The position numbers and the translations under genes are program-made. Under the pieces are notes generated by a model that did not search any database, had not been told where the DNA came from, and saw only the letters and a list, made by a program, of their open reading frames with translations. Positions 40,655 through 49,117 of a stretch of DNA of 64,000 nucleotides are shown piece by piece (positions within the stretch are counted from its first letter, which is position 1; each line of letters begins with the position of its first letter). Origin of the DNA: Sulfurimonas sp. HSL-1656 (GTDB taxonomy: Bacteria; Campylobacterota; Campylobacteria; Campylobacterales; Sulfurimonadaceae); NCBI RefSeq assembly GCF_039645585.1, contig NZ_CP147915.1, forward strand, positions 62,001 to 126,000, read 5' to 3'.

Positions 40655-42765
40655 AACTCCTTCGTCAGAGTGAGGAAGAAGGTACGGCCTTCCTGCGGGT
40701 AATCGTTGACGTAGGTGTAGGGTTCCGAGGGGTAGACGACCGTGGCGTCGGCGAGGTTTTTTACGCTGCCCGTCAGGGAGAAGCTTGCAGCGGGGTTGTG
40801 GTAGCGCAGGGAGAGGTCGGCCGTCAGGTACGGGTCCGTGTCCTCCCTGGGGTCCCCGTCGACCCGGCTTTTCGCCCCGACGTATTTGACGATCGCCGCG
40901 GCGCTGATCTCGGGGGTGAACTCATAGAAATAACTCCCTTTGGCAAGGTGCCGGGCGACATTGGCCAGTGCGTTGCCCTCGGCGGAGTGGCCGTTGACGT
41001 AGGAGTAGCCTACGTAGAGGCGGTCGCGGGAGGTGACGTTGGTCCGCAGTTCCAGTTCCAGGCCGTAGAGTTCGGTGTCATGGGCATTGCGGAAGATATG
41101 CGCCCTGGTGGCCTCGTCGATCTGGTTCTTGTCGATCTGGTTGTTGTTGATGAGGTAGAAGAGATCCGCCTGCAGATAGTTGAGCCCGCCGAATCTTCGG
41201 ATGGCGGCCAGTTCGAAGGTATCGACGGTCTCCGGTTTGAGGTCGGGGTTGCCGAGGCCCGAGGCCGTATTCATGACAAAGAGCTCCTGCCATGAAGGGT
41301 TGCGGTGGGAATGGCTGTAGATGGCTTTGTAGATATGTTCCCGGTCCTGTTGGAAGACGAGCGATACCCGGGGATCGAACTGGGTGTCCGTCAGGAAGGT
41401 CTTTTCGATGTTGATGCCGTAGAGAATGCTGACCCTCGGTCCCAGTTCCATCTGGTCCTGAATAGAGGCCATGACCGTATCGCGTTTGGCATCCGGGTCG
41501 ATAAAGGGGAGGAAGTCGCTGTAGTCGACCATGCCCACGCCGGTATCGCGGTTGGTTGTTTTGGTGACGACGCGGTAGGTCTCTTCGCGGGTGAGGCGGT
41601 AGCCCAGCGTGATCTTGTGGGCGTCAAAGCCGCTGTAGGTGAGGTAGCTGCTTTGATAAAAGGCGCGCTGGCTCGCTTTGTGGACCCCGGTAAAGCCGTC
41701 GGGGTAGGTCGTTGTCGTCAGCAGCGGGTTGCTGAGGCTCGGGGTCTCGAAGCCCGGAGGCAGCAGCAGGGCATCGCTCTCGAAGGCGTCGTACTTCGCC
41801 CCGAGCCGGATATCGGCACTGAGTGCACCTATGTCCGGCTGCCAGCCCACTTCCGCAAGGTAGCTCGGAATGAAGATACGGTCGTCTCTGCGCGGCAGCA
41901 TTCCGTTGATCCCGTAGGCGCTGCCGTGCTTGAAGGAGGTGCCTCTGGCCTTGAGGTAGAACGCGTCGTAGTCGAGCTTCAGCCCGAGCGCATAGCTTTC
42001 CGTCTGCAGAGGCGCTTTGCCCGTCTGCGCCAGCAGGGTATTGTCGATGGTGTAGAAGGGGGTTGTGAAATTCCACGCCCCCGTCGCGGCGGAGTCGGGA
42101 CCGCTGCTGATGCGTCTGTTGTCGTTGAGTACGTAGCCGTCGAGGTGGAGGTGCAGGTCCCCTTCGGTCAGCGAGGTCGTAAACCCGGCGGCAGCGGAAT
42201 CGTACGAACCGGCTTTGGCGAAGGCGCGGTTGACTTTGCCGGTAACGGCGAACTCCTCTTCGTAGGTGACGACGTGGATGGTACCGGCGTAGGCGTTCAC
42301 GCCGTCGGTCATACTCCCGGGACCGCGGATCACTTCGATGCGTTTGATGGTCTCGATCGGCATGTAGAGGTAGCCGGCGAATCCGTCATAGAGGAGATCG
42401 TTTGCAACCATGTCGTCGATCAGCAGTTTGACCTGCCCGAAGGCAAAGGGGTTCGAGCCGCGGAAGATCGGGGTTTTGGCGTCAAGGAGGTTGGTGCCGA
42501 AATCGACCCCCGGGAGGAGTTCCAGCGCCTCTTTGAGGTTCTGAATCCCCAGCCGTTCGAGCTCTTTGCCCTCAAGGGTCGTAATGATGTAGGGCTGGTA
42601 GGGCTCATTCTCTTTCGTGACGGTCGCCACCTCGGTCACGCGGTCGAGGTCGCGGACGATCTGGTCGGTCAGGGAGGCGATCCTGAGCGGGGAGGAGGGC
42701 TGTACTTCAGCCGACGCCCCGGCAGCAAGGCAGAGGGCGAGGTAGACGCAGAGAGGGGCGCGCAT
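40651..42765 (-). CDS. TonB-dependent outer-membrane receptor in a c-di-GMP operon
   Basis: This 704-residue receptor has a signal peptide ending ASA and a TonB-box-like EVATVTKE near residues 45-52. A plug domain carries ALELLPGVDFG, FRGSNPFAFGQVKLLIDD and IKRIEVIRGPGSM, followed by a 22-strand-type barrel ending FFLTLTKEF. The form is that of BtuB/FepA/CirA. It stands apart from the ABC uptake operon and overlaps the acyltransferase gene upstream by one base and the YfiR-like gene downstream by four. A signal-sensing role, rather than or besides nutrient uptake, is inferred from this context. Confidence 0.9.
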   Translation of the reverse strand: MRAPLCVYLALCLAAGASAEVQPSSPLRIASLTDQIVRDLDRVTEVATVTKENEPYQPYIITTLEGKELERLGIQNLKEALELLPGVDFGTNLLDAKTPIFRGSNPFAFGQVKLLIDDMVANDLLYDGFAGYLYMPIETIKRIEVIRGPGSMTDGVNAYAGTIHVVTYEEEFAVTGKVNRAFAKAGSYDSAAAGFTTSLTEGDLHLHLDGYVLNDNRRISSGPDSAATGAWNFTTPFYTIDNTLLAQTGKAPLQTESYALGLKLDYDAFYLKARGTSFKHGSAYGINGMLPRRDDRIFIPSYLAEVGWQPDIGALSADIRLGAKYDAFESDALLLPPGFETPSLSNPLLTTTTYPDGFTGVHKASQRAFYQSSYLTYSGFDAHKITLGYRLTREETYRVVTKTTNRDTGVGMVDYSDFLPFIDPDAKRDTVMASIQDQMELGPRVSILYGINIEKTFLTDTQFDPRVSLVFQQDREHIYKAIYSHSHRNPSWQELFVMNTASGLGNPDLKPETVDTFELAAIRRFGGLNYLQADLFYLINNNQIDKNQIDEATRAHIFRNAHDTELYGLELELRTNVTSRDRLYVGYSYVNGHSAEGNALANVARHLAKGSYFYEFTPEISAAAIVKYVGAKSRVDGDPREDTDPYLTADLSLRYHNPAASFSLTGSVKNLADATVVYPSEPYTYVNDYPQEGRTFFLTLTKEF

Positions 42766-43340
42766 CAGTCGGCCCTCCGCAGCAGCTCGGGATTTTCGGC
42801 TTCGAGCTCCCGTGTGTACATGATGCAGGGGTAGCGCCGTCCGACGTAGTCCTGCTCCTCCCCGATGGGCTTGTAGGGGTACTTGAACATATTCAGCAGT
42901 TTGAGAAACGGCTTCTCCAGGCCGCCGTACGTGTACTCGATGCCGAGGGCTTTGCCCTTGAGGTAAACGATCTCTTTAAGTCCCTGGAAGAGGCGTTTTG
43001 TCTCCTGGATACCCCGTTTTTCCGCGTTGACGAAGATACGTGAGAGTTCGGCGACTTTGTGGGGTTCGAATGCGGACTGGTCGATGTCGCACCGCATATG
43101 GTTCGCCGTCGGGTACCCGATGGGGGAGTTGTGGATGAGCCGGACGCAGGCTGCGACCTCCCCCTGCTCGTCAAAGGCGGCGAAGTGCATGGCGTACGCG
43201 TCGTATTCGTCCGTTTCACGGCCGGGTTCGCAGTAATCGAGGCTGTCGACCCCCAGTTTTTCGCAGACGATCTTGTAGCGGAATGCAAACACCTTTTCCA
43301 GTTCCTCCTGGGTTGTTGCTTCGACAAAAGTGGTTGTCAT
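42765..43340 (-). CDS. autoinducer-synthase-like acyltransferase (GNAT fold, N-acyl amino acid/PEP-CTERM-associated type)
   Basis: This 191-residue protein shows LuxI/FeeM-class features: an early RYKIVCEKLGVDSLDY strand-helix, the acidic ETDEYDAYAMHFAAFDE, the strand EVAACVRLI, and AELSRIFVNAEKRG near the acyl pocket. These enzymes join fatty-acyl groups to an amino acid or similar acceptor. ATG 43340 has GGGAGGGG 5 nt upstream; upstream in-frame sequence is not family-like. First gene of the receptor/YfiR-like/c-di-GMP operon. Its product could be the signal perceived by the following genes; this is a hypothesis. Confidence 0.75.
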   Translation of the reverse strand: MTTTFVEATTQEELEKVFAFRYKIVCEKLGVDSLDYCEPGRETDEYDAYAMHFAAFDEQGEVAACVRLIHNSPIGYPTANHMRCDIDQSAFEPHKVAELSRIFVNAEKRGIQETKRLFQGLKEIVYLKGKALGIEYTYGGLEKPFLKLLNMFKYPYKPIGEEQDYVGRRYPCIMYTRELEAENPELLRRAD

Positions 43341-43627
43341 TTCCCCTCCCGCTTTCCAAATGATCAGCTGAATAGTATCATAGCATACTGCATGCAAATA
43401 TGAAAAACATAAAATAACATCAAATTTCTCTCTCAAAACAGTGATATCAGCGGCGATTCCCTGTGCGGACAGCGCTTTTTTTACGCTAAATTGGCTATGC
43501 TTGAACGGCAAAAGGCCGCGAAGCCGCCGTCAGGAGTGGTAACGCGATATGCTGGTTATTTTGTCCGTGGTCGGCGCCGCCGGACGCTGCACGATTGAAA
43601 AATCCACCGATATAAAAGGCTGACACG

Positions 43628-44116
43628 ATGCGTATTGTCCCGGTTATTTCGCCCGAACAGATCGCCCTTTGCGCTTCGCTGGCGGAGACGATCTGGCGCG
43701 AGTTCTATACGCCGATCATCGGGGAGGCACAGGTGGCGTACATGCTTCGCGCTTTCCAATCGGCCGGTGCGATGACTGAACAGATCCAAAACGGCTACCG
43801 CTACAGTTTTCTCTACGACGGCGAGACGGCGGTGGGCTACTGCGCCACCGTGCCCGAAGACGATGCGCTCAAAGTGAGCAAACTCTACGTCCTCAAAACG
43901 GTCCGGGGCAAAGGCGGCGGGCACCTGATGCTGGAGCACTGCGAAGCGGAAGCGAAGGCGCGCGGCCTCAAACGGCTCGTGCTGACGGTCAACCGCCACA
44001 ACCCCTCCGTGGCGTTCTACGAGCGTGAGGGGTTTACGAACGCCGGCCCCCTGGTCCAGGAGATCGGGGGCGGCTATGTTATGGATGATTACGTCATGGT
44101 GCGGCCGCTCGCCTGA
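43628..44116 (+). CDS. GNAT-family N-acetyltransferase
   Basis: This 162-residue acetyltransferase has the core strand VSKLYVLKTVRGKGGGHLML, whose RGKGGG is the acetyl-CoA pyrophosphate loop. It is followed by KRLVLTVNRHNPSVAFYER, with the Asn and Tyr typical of the last part of the fold. The acceptor is unknown; protein N-termini, antibiotics or polyamines are possible. It diverges from the acyltransferase operon, with 287 bp between that show only AT-rich promoter-like sequence. Confidence 0.85.
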   Translation: MRIVPVISPEQIALCASLAETIWREFYTPIIGEAQVAYMLRAFQSAGAMTEQIQNGYRYSFLYDGETAVGYCATVPEDDALKVSKLYVLKTVRGKGGGHLMLEHCEAEAKARGLKRLVLTVNRHNPSVAFYEREGFTNAGPLVQEIGGGYVMDDYVMVRPLA

Positions 44117-44231
44117 AGCCCGGGCGACGGCAGGCGGAGAGCAATGTGCCCCTATCGCCGATCCCCGCGGAATGTAACGCCCGTTTGGTTACAATTCCCC
44201 GCAATAACGGCATGAATGCGAAGGAAAGAGA

Positions 44232-44684
44232 ATGATGAAGAGCGTGATAACGGCAGGCATGGTACTGCTGGCAGTGTTCGGCCTCGGGGCCTGCAGCAAA
44301 AAGGCGCCCGAATGCGATGCACAGGGGGTCCGTGCCTATTTGCTGCAGGACGACGGTCTGCTTGAAACCTATATCGACAAAGGGTATGAGCTTTCCAAGA
44401 TCGTCGACGGGGGGATGGACGGGAACATGCGGCGTTGCACCGCGGTACTGACGACGACGATCACCCTTAAAGCGGATCTGCCCGTCATTATGGACGGGGC
44501 CAAAAAAGCGAGCGAGGGCAAAGGGATAACGGAGCAGCTTAACGTCGGCACCTACCTGACAGGCCTCACGCTGCTCGGCCTGGAGAAGCAGGGTGACACG
44601 AGCACCGACAAGAGTACGCTGACCTACGCGACGGGCTATACGACCGAAGGAGAGACGGTCGTCACGGTCCTGGAAGTTCGCTGA
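44232..44684 (+). CDS. lipoprotein of unknown function
   Basis: This 150-residue protein has lipobox VFGLGAC after an N-terminal hydrophobic run, then a small alpha/beta domain with two more Cys (APECDAQGV and MRRCTAVL) that could form a disulfide. AAGGAAAG precedes the ATG; the first two codons are both ATG, so the start may be 44232 or 44235. TACAAT at about 44190 could be its promoter. I recognise no family. Neighbours give no clear hint. Confidence 0.7.
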   Translation: MMKSVITAGMVLLAVFGLGACSKKAPECDAQGVRAYLLQDDGLLETYIDKGYELSKIVDGGMDGNMRRCTAVLTTTITLKADLPVIMDGAKKASEGKGITEQLNVGTYLTGLTLLGLEKQGDTSTDKSTLTYATGYTTEGETVVTVLEVR

Positions 44685-44782
44685 CCGGCCGCACGCGTTC
44701 TCTCCTGCATTTGAAAACCGTTTCCCGGGCGGTATGGTAAAGTAGTATCAGTGGTTATATCGCAAGAGGGGGGAGAGAGACC

Positions 44783-46003
44783 ATGTCCCAGCTGATAGAA
44801 CTGATCTACTGCAGTGCCGCCGCGCACCCTTTCAGCCGGGCGGAGCTGGCGCAGCTGCTCGCCGCCTCGCGGAGCAACAATGAAAAAATCGACGTCTCCG
44901 GCATGCTGCTCTATGCGGAGGGGAGCTTCTTCCAGGTGCTGGAGGGGGAGGCGGCGACGGTCGAAGCGCTCTTTGAGACGATCCGGCGCGACCCGCGCCA
45001 CAACGCGGTCACCCTCATTATACGCGAACCCATCGCCAGGCGTGCGTTCGAGGCGTGGACGATGGGGTATGCCGATATCACCCCCGATGAGGTGAATAGG
45101 CTCCTTGGCGCCAGCGACTTCTTTGCCCGGGAGGCCTCCTTTACCGCCCTGGGGCAGGACCGCGCAATGAAACTGCTCGAAGCATTCAAGCAGGGAAGCT
45201 GGCGTGCCAGGCTGAGCGACAGCGATGCGGCCCCGGCGGAGGTTGCCCTGCCGACGGAAGATACCTTGGCCTCACAGTCGGCCCCGCTGGAAGGGCTGCC
45301 GCCGCACCCCGACTACACTTTTGCCTTCCAGCCCATCATCGATGTCAGAGACGGTACGATCTTCTCCTACGAGGCTCTGTTGCGCGGCGTGAACAACGAA
45401 ACGGCCGAGAGTGTTCTCAGTCAGGTCGAAGCAAAGAGACTGCACCGCTTTGACGAGGAGAGCCGTATCCTTGCCATTGAAATGGCGGCCCGGCTGGGGC
45501 TGCCCGCCCGCTTGAATCTCAATGTTCTTCCCCGGAGCATCGGCATCTCACCGACGGCAGTCGCTTCCGTACGCGAAACGGCCCGGCGGTGCGGTCTGCG
45601 CATGGACCAGATTGTTCTGGAGATCCTGGAGTGGGAGATCATTGACGATTTCGAGGCCTTCAAGAGCAAGCTTGATCCCTACCGGGGCTTCGGGATGCAC
45701 TTTGCCATCGACGACTTCGGCTCCGGCTATGCCGGGCTCAACCTCCTGGCGGAGTTCCAGCCCGACCTGATCAAGCTTGATATGGAGCTGGTGCGCGGCA
45801 TCGAACACAACGGCCCACGGCAGGCGATTGTGCGCGGCATTATCCGGACCTGTTTCGACCTGGGGATCGATATTATCGCCGAGGGGGTCGAAACGGTAGG
45901 GGAATACCGGTGGCTGCACAGCGAGGGGATCGTACTCTACCAGGGGAACCTGCTGGCCGAACCGGCATTTGAAGCGCTACCGACGCGCTTTACAATACCC
46001 TGA
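44783..46003 (+). CDS. BLUF-EAL blue-light-regulated c-di-GMP phosphodiesterase
   Basis: This 406-residue protein has an N-terminal BLUF domain. Its flavin-site residues align with AppA by spacing: Tyr9, Asn33, Gln51, and Trp92 with Met94 (AWTMGY). A linker leads to an intact EAL domain with YEALLRG (Glu197), NLNVLP, EILEWE, AIDDFGSGYAGL, IKLD and AEGVET. All key positions look kept, so light-controlled c-di-GMP hydrolysis, as in Klebsiella BlrP1, is expected. GGGGGGAGAG precedes the ATG. It is a single-gene unit next to a lipoprotein gene and upstream of tRNA-Ala on the other strand. Confidence 0.92.
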   Translation: MSQLIELIYCSAAAHPFSRAELAQLLAASRSNNEKIDVSGMLLYAEGSFFQVLEGEAATVEALFETIRRDPRHNAVTLIIREPIARRAFEAWTMGYADITPDEVNRLLGASDFFAREASFTALGQDRAMKLLEAFKQGSWRARLSDSDAAPAEVALPTEDTLASQSAPLEGLPPHPDYTFAFQPIIDVRDGTIFSYEALLRGVNNETAESVLSQVEAKRLHRFDEESRILAIEMAARLGLPARLNLNVLPRSIGISPTAVASVRETARRCGLRMDQIVLEILEWEIIDDFEAFKSKLDPYRGFGMHFAIDDFGSGYAGLNLLAEFQPDLIKLDMELVRGIEHNGPRQAIVRGIIRTCFDLGIDIIAEGVETVGEYRWLHSEGIVLYQGNLLAEPAFEALPTRFTIP

Positions 46004-46079
46004 TGCAGCGGGAAAAGTGCGATACGTTTTGAAAATTTTTGGTGTTTCGAAAAAAAAAGAGTGGAAAAATTCGGATGGA

Positions 46080-46155
46080 TGGTGGACCCTACCGGGATCG
46101 AACCGGTGACCTCGTCGCTGCCAGCGACGCGCTCTCCCAGCTGAGCTAAGGGCCC
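46080..46155 (-). tRNA. tRNA-Ala (anticodon GGC)
   Basis: A 76-nt cloverleaf with an encoded CCA. The acceptor stem GGGCCCT/AGGGTCC contains one G-U pair, the D arm is GCTC/GAGC, the anticodon stem is CGTCG/CGACG with loop CTGGCAG (anticodon GGC, reading GCC/GCU), and the T arm is ACCGG-TTCGATC-CCGGT. It is a single tRNA and not part of a cluster in this window. Confidence 0.97.
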
Positions 46156-46223
46156 GGGAGATTTTTAAGAGGCAAAATTATACTTGCCGCAGACTTAAGG
46201 AAGTTTGAAACGACCCCCTCTGA

Positions 46224-47213
46224 TCAGAGGATCGAATACTTTGCCGCCTCGGCGCGAGAGGCGAGGGGGGTCGTCGTGACGGTTTCACCGTTGATGTCGA
46301 GGGTGTACTCTTCGTCCGGCGAGGTCTTGCAGTAGGTGAGAATGCTACGAAGCGCGAAATCGCGGTCGCTCTCGCTGGCGTTCTTGCTCAGCAGGACGTG
46401 CGGCCCCGGAACGCCTTCGGTCCGGATGTGGATGAACTTCGCGTTGTCGATCTCCTGCAGTTTGACGTTCTCCTCCTGGTCGCGGCCTATTACCATTTTC
46501 GCGCCATCGGGCAGACGGAAGTGGCGGCCCCATTTGAGCACCGGGATGTCCGGGACGTCGAACTGTTCGTCGTACTTGATGTAGTCGCGGATCTTGATGG
46601 CGAAGTTGGCGTCCGTCAGCAGACAGCCGCCGCCCGGGCTCTCGAAATCGACGAGTCCGAACTGTTCGGCGAGCTCCATCTGGCGTTCGCGGCTGCGGCC
46701 GAGGATCCCTTCAAGCTTGTCGCGGTCGACCCACCCCTCCTCTTCGGCGATGGTCGGTGCCAGGCGCTTGGCGCTCATCGGGCGCAAGAGCAGGCCGTCG
46801 ACGTTGGCTTCGTTGAGGACCTTGATGAGGGCGTCTTTGTTCTGGCTCATCGGGCGCTGGCCGAGGACTTCACCGCTGATGAGGAAACTGGCACCTTCGG
46901 CTTCCATGATGCGCTTGGCGACTTCGAACATTTTCGCATGGCAGTCGATGCAGGGGTTGAAGTGCTTGCCGTAGCCGTATTTGGGGTCGAACAGGACGTC
47001 CTGGAGGTATTCGCTCTGGATATCGATGATGCGCAGTTCCGCGCCGACCTGGTCACACATGTTCTGCATATGGGCACGGCGGTCCTTGGTGGCCCCGAAA
47101 CCGGTGTTGATGTTACAGGCGATGACGTCGATCCCCTGGTCGATGATGAGCTTCATGGCAAGCGTAGAGTCGAGCCCGCCGGAGAAAAGCGCGATGGCTT
47201 TGCGTTTTGACAT
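46224..47213 (-). CDS. PP-loop ATPase, tRNA thiolation-like (ThiI/MnmA-related)
   Basis: This 329-residue protein has the PP-loop SGGLDS (residues 11-16) of N-type ATP pyrophosphatases. Further blocks are NPCIDCHAKMF, SGEVLGQRPMSQNKDAL and ESPGGGCLLTD with Cys residues placed as in tRNA-thiolating enzymes, and a C-terminal domain beginning about residue 240. In Campylobacterota such proteins are often labelled argininosuccinate-synthase-domain or tRNA 4-thiouridine-like. The role is probably tRNA sulfuration; the position modified is not clear. AAGGA precedes the ATG. Confidence 0.78.
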   Translation of the reverse strand: MSKRKAIALFSGGLDSTLAMKLIIDQGIDVIACNINTGFGATKDRRAHMQNMCDQVGAELRIIDIQSEYLQDVLFDPKYGYGKHFNPCIDCHAKMFEVAKRIMEAEGASFLISGEVLGQRPMSQNKDALIKVLNEANVDGLLLRPMSAKRLAPTIAEEEGWVDRDKLEGILGRSRERQMELAEQFGLVDFESPGGGCLLTDANFAIKIRDYIKYDEQFDVPDIPVLKWGRHFRLPDGAKMVIGRDQEENVKLQEIDNAKFIHIRTEGVPGPHVLLSKNASESDRDFALRSILTYCKTSPDEEYTLDINGETVTTTPLASRAEAAKYSIL

Positions 47214-47251
47214 TGGTAATTCCTTGGTAAGGCACAGGAGCAGGGTAGCGC

Positions 47252-48910
47252 CTAGGCGTCTATTCCTACCAGTTCACCTTTTTTGAGTTTCGCAATTTTA
47301 CCGAGAATCTGACGATTTAAGAAGTATTTCTTATCGCTGGAGATGGCGGGATCGCGCATCACGGCCTGCCGGCGGTGCTCGTAATATTTGCGCAGAAAGA
47401 TCAGCAGTTCGTTCTTGAGCGTCTCGTCGTCGGGGAAAACGGGGATACTTTCGTCCATGACGATGTGCATAAGTTCCGGCGTATTGCTGTCGCCCTGCAG
47501 CGCGGTGGCGAACTCCCGGGCATGGAAACGCAGCATCTGCGGCGAAATGAAGTCCAGCATGGCATCGACGACGCCGGGGCGTTCCAATACCGTCTTGATG
47601 AGGGAGAGCTCCCAGAGGTCACGGTGGGCAGCGGGTGCCGCGACGGGGGCCGTGGGCGCGGCCGTACGCACGGTCTGGCCCCCGACGCGCACCAGTCCGG
47701 GCGAGATGCCCATGCGCGCGGCGAGGTGGCGTTTGTACTCCTCCTGCATCAGGGGCGAGAGGGTTTTGAGATAGGCCGTCGTCTCCGCGAGGGCCTGTTC
47801 TTTGGCGCGGGGATTGGCCAGGTCGTATTGTGCGAGCGTCGTCTCCAGCACGAAGTCGATGAAGGGGCGGGGCTGCCGGAACATGCTTCCCAGCTCCTCG
47901 ACTCGCCCCTCCTTGACCATGTCCGCCGGGTCGCGCCCCCCTTCAAAGAGGACGACGCCGCCGTCGAAGCCCGCGGCGCTGAGCAGCTTGGAGGCCTTGA
48001 GGGCGGCGTTGCGCCCCGCCGCATCGCCGTCGTAGGCCATGATGATACGCGGTTCGCCCTTGCGCAGCAGCGGCAGGTGTTCGCTGGTGAGCGCCGTCCC
48101 CAGGGTCGCCACGGCCTGGGTGAAGCCCGCCTGGTGCAGCATGATGACGTCGAGGTACCCTTCGGTGACGATCATCTCCCTGCGCTTATGGATGCTCTCC
48201 CTGGCGTGGTTGTAGGCGTAGAGCAGGCGGGACTTGTTGAAGAGTTTCGTCTGCGGCGAGTTGACGTACTTGGCCTGGTGGCCGGTGATGGTCCGGCCGC
48301 CGAAGCCGACGATGGCGCCGTTGGGGGCGTGGATGGGGAAGGTGATGCGCTCGATGAAGCGGGCGTATTCTCGCCCTTCGCCGATCCCCGCGACCCCCAA
48401 TTCGACCGCTTCGGCCATGGAAAACTGGTTCTGCTTGATGAAATTCAGGGTCAGGTGCGAGGCGGGGGCGTAGCCGATGCCGAAGTGCTCGATGCTCGAC
48501 GCGTAAATGCCGCGTTCCTGCAGATACTGCATCGCCGGCGGCGTTTTATCGAGCAGGCTGCGGTACCAGTCGTTGAGCTTCTCCATCAGCTGGGAGCGCT
48601 GCTGACGGGGCTCGCCCTGGGTATAGGCGAGGCTGTAGTTGTACTGCCCGGCGAGCTTCTCGATCGCTTCGGGGTAGGTGAGCTTCTCGTACTCCATGAC
48701 GAACTTGATGGCGTCCCCGCTCGCCTGGCAGCCGAAACAGTGGTAGAACTGCTTGGAGGGGCTCACCGAGAAGCTGGGGCTCTTTTCGTCGTGAAAGGGG
48801 CAGAGCCCCTTGTAGTTGACGCCGGCTTTTTTCAGTTCGACATAGTTACCGATAACATCGACGATGTCGATCCGGGATTTGAGCCCTTCGATGGAGTCCT
48901 GCGAAATCAT
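47252..48910 (-). CDS. dnaG: DNA primase
   Basis: This 552-residue replicative primase has an N-terminal zinc-binding domain with CPFHDEKSPSFSVSP and CFGC. The catalytic core holds FGGRTI and a TOPRIM domain: EGYLDVI with the catalytic Glu, and MAYDGDAAGRNA. A C-terminal helicase-interacting region follows. The length is at the short end for DnaG. No Shine-Dalgarno precedes ATG 48910; TAAAAT lies 6 nt upstream. The gene is 39 nt upstream of the PP-loop gene on the same strand. Confidence 0.95.
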   Translation of the reverse strand: MISQDSIEGLKSRIDIVDVIGNYVELKKAGVNYKGLCPFHDEKSPSFSVSPSKQFYHCFGCQASGDAIKFVMEYEKLTYPEAIEKLAGQYNYSLAYTQGEPRQQRSQLMEKLNDWYRSLLDKTPPAMQYLQERGIYASSIEHFGIGYAPASHLTLNFIKQNQFSMAEAVELGVAGIGEGREYARFIERITFPIHAPNGAIVGFGGRTITGHQAKYVNSPQTKLFNKSRLLYAYNHARESIHKRREMIVTEGYLDVIMLHQAGFTQAVATLGTALTSEHLPLLRKGEPRIIMAYDGDAAGRNAALKASKLLSAAGFDGGVVLFEGGRDPADMVKEGRVEELGSMFRQPRPFIDFVLETTLAQYDLANPRAKEQALAETTAYLKTLSPLMQEEYKRHLAARMGISPGLVRVGGQTVRTAAPTAPVAAPAAHRDLWELSLIKTVLERPGVVDAMLDFISPQMLRFHAREFATALQGDSNTPELMHIVMDESIPVFPDDETLKNELLIFLRKYYEHRRQAVMRDPAISSDKKYFLNRQILGKIAKLKKGELVGIDA

Positions 48911-48916
48911 GGTGTC

Positions 48917-48922
48917 ATTTTA
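48917..48922 (-). promoter_or_regulatory. -10-like TAAAAT 6 nt before the dnaG start
   Basis: On the minus strand TTTGTC, 16 bp and TAAAAT precede GACACC and then the ATG, with no ribosome-binding site. This suggests a leaderless dnaG transcript. Confidence 0.4.
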
Positions 48923-48964
48923 GCGCAAAGTCGTCCAGGACAAAGGGTTATGAATCGAATCTAA

Positions 48965-48980
48965 AAGATAATTATTTTCC
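48965..48980. promoter_or_regulatory. PerR/Fur-like AT-rich dyad before rubrerythrin
   Basis: AAGATAATTATTTTCC is built around the palindrome ATAATTAT and lies about 35-50 bp before the rubrerythrin -10. PerR control of rubrerythrin genes is known in other bacteria; the site here is only a resemblance. Confidence 0.35.
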
Positions 48981-49014
48981 TTTAATGGTAAGTGTCGCAC
49001 AAGACGCATCACCC

Positions 49015-49020
49015 TATAAT
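49015..49020 (+). promoter_or_regulatory. -10 hexamer TATAAT of rubrerythrin
   Basis: TATAAT ends 97 nt before the rubrerythrin ATG, so the mRNA should have a leader of about 90 nt that contains the stem-loop at 49048-49075. Confidence 0.55.
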
Positions 49021-49047
49021 GATGGCTGTTTTGACATGAATTGAGGC

Positions 49048-49075
49048 GTATGCCGGGCGGTTAGAGCCGGCATAC
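49048..49075 (+). other. 9-bp perfect stem-loop in rubrerythrin leader
   Basis: GTATGCCGG (49048-49056) pairs with CCGGCATAC (49067-49075) around a 10-nt loop. It lies between the -10 and the Shine-Dalgarno AAAGGAG, so it would form in the leader RNA. Confidence 0.6.
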
Positions 49076-49117
49076 ACGGCAGGGCGGTATGACACGTCCG
49101 GAGCAAAGGAGAAGAAA

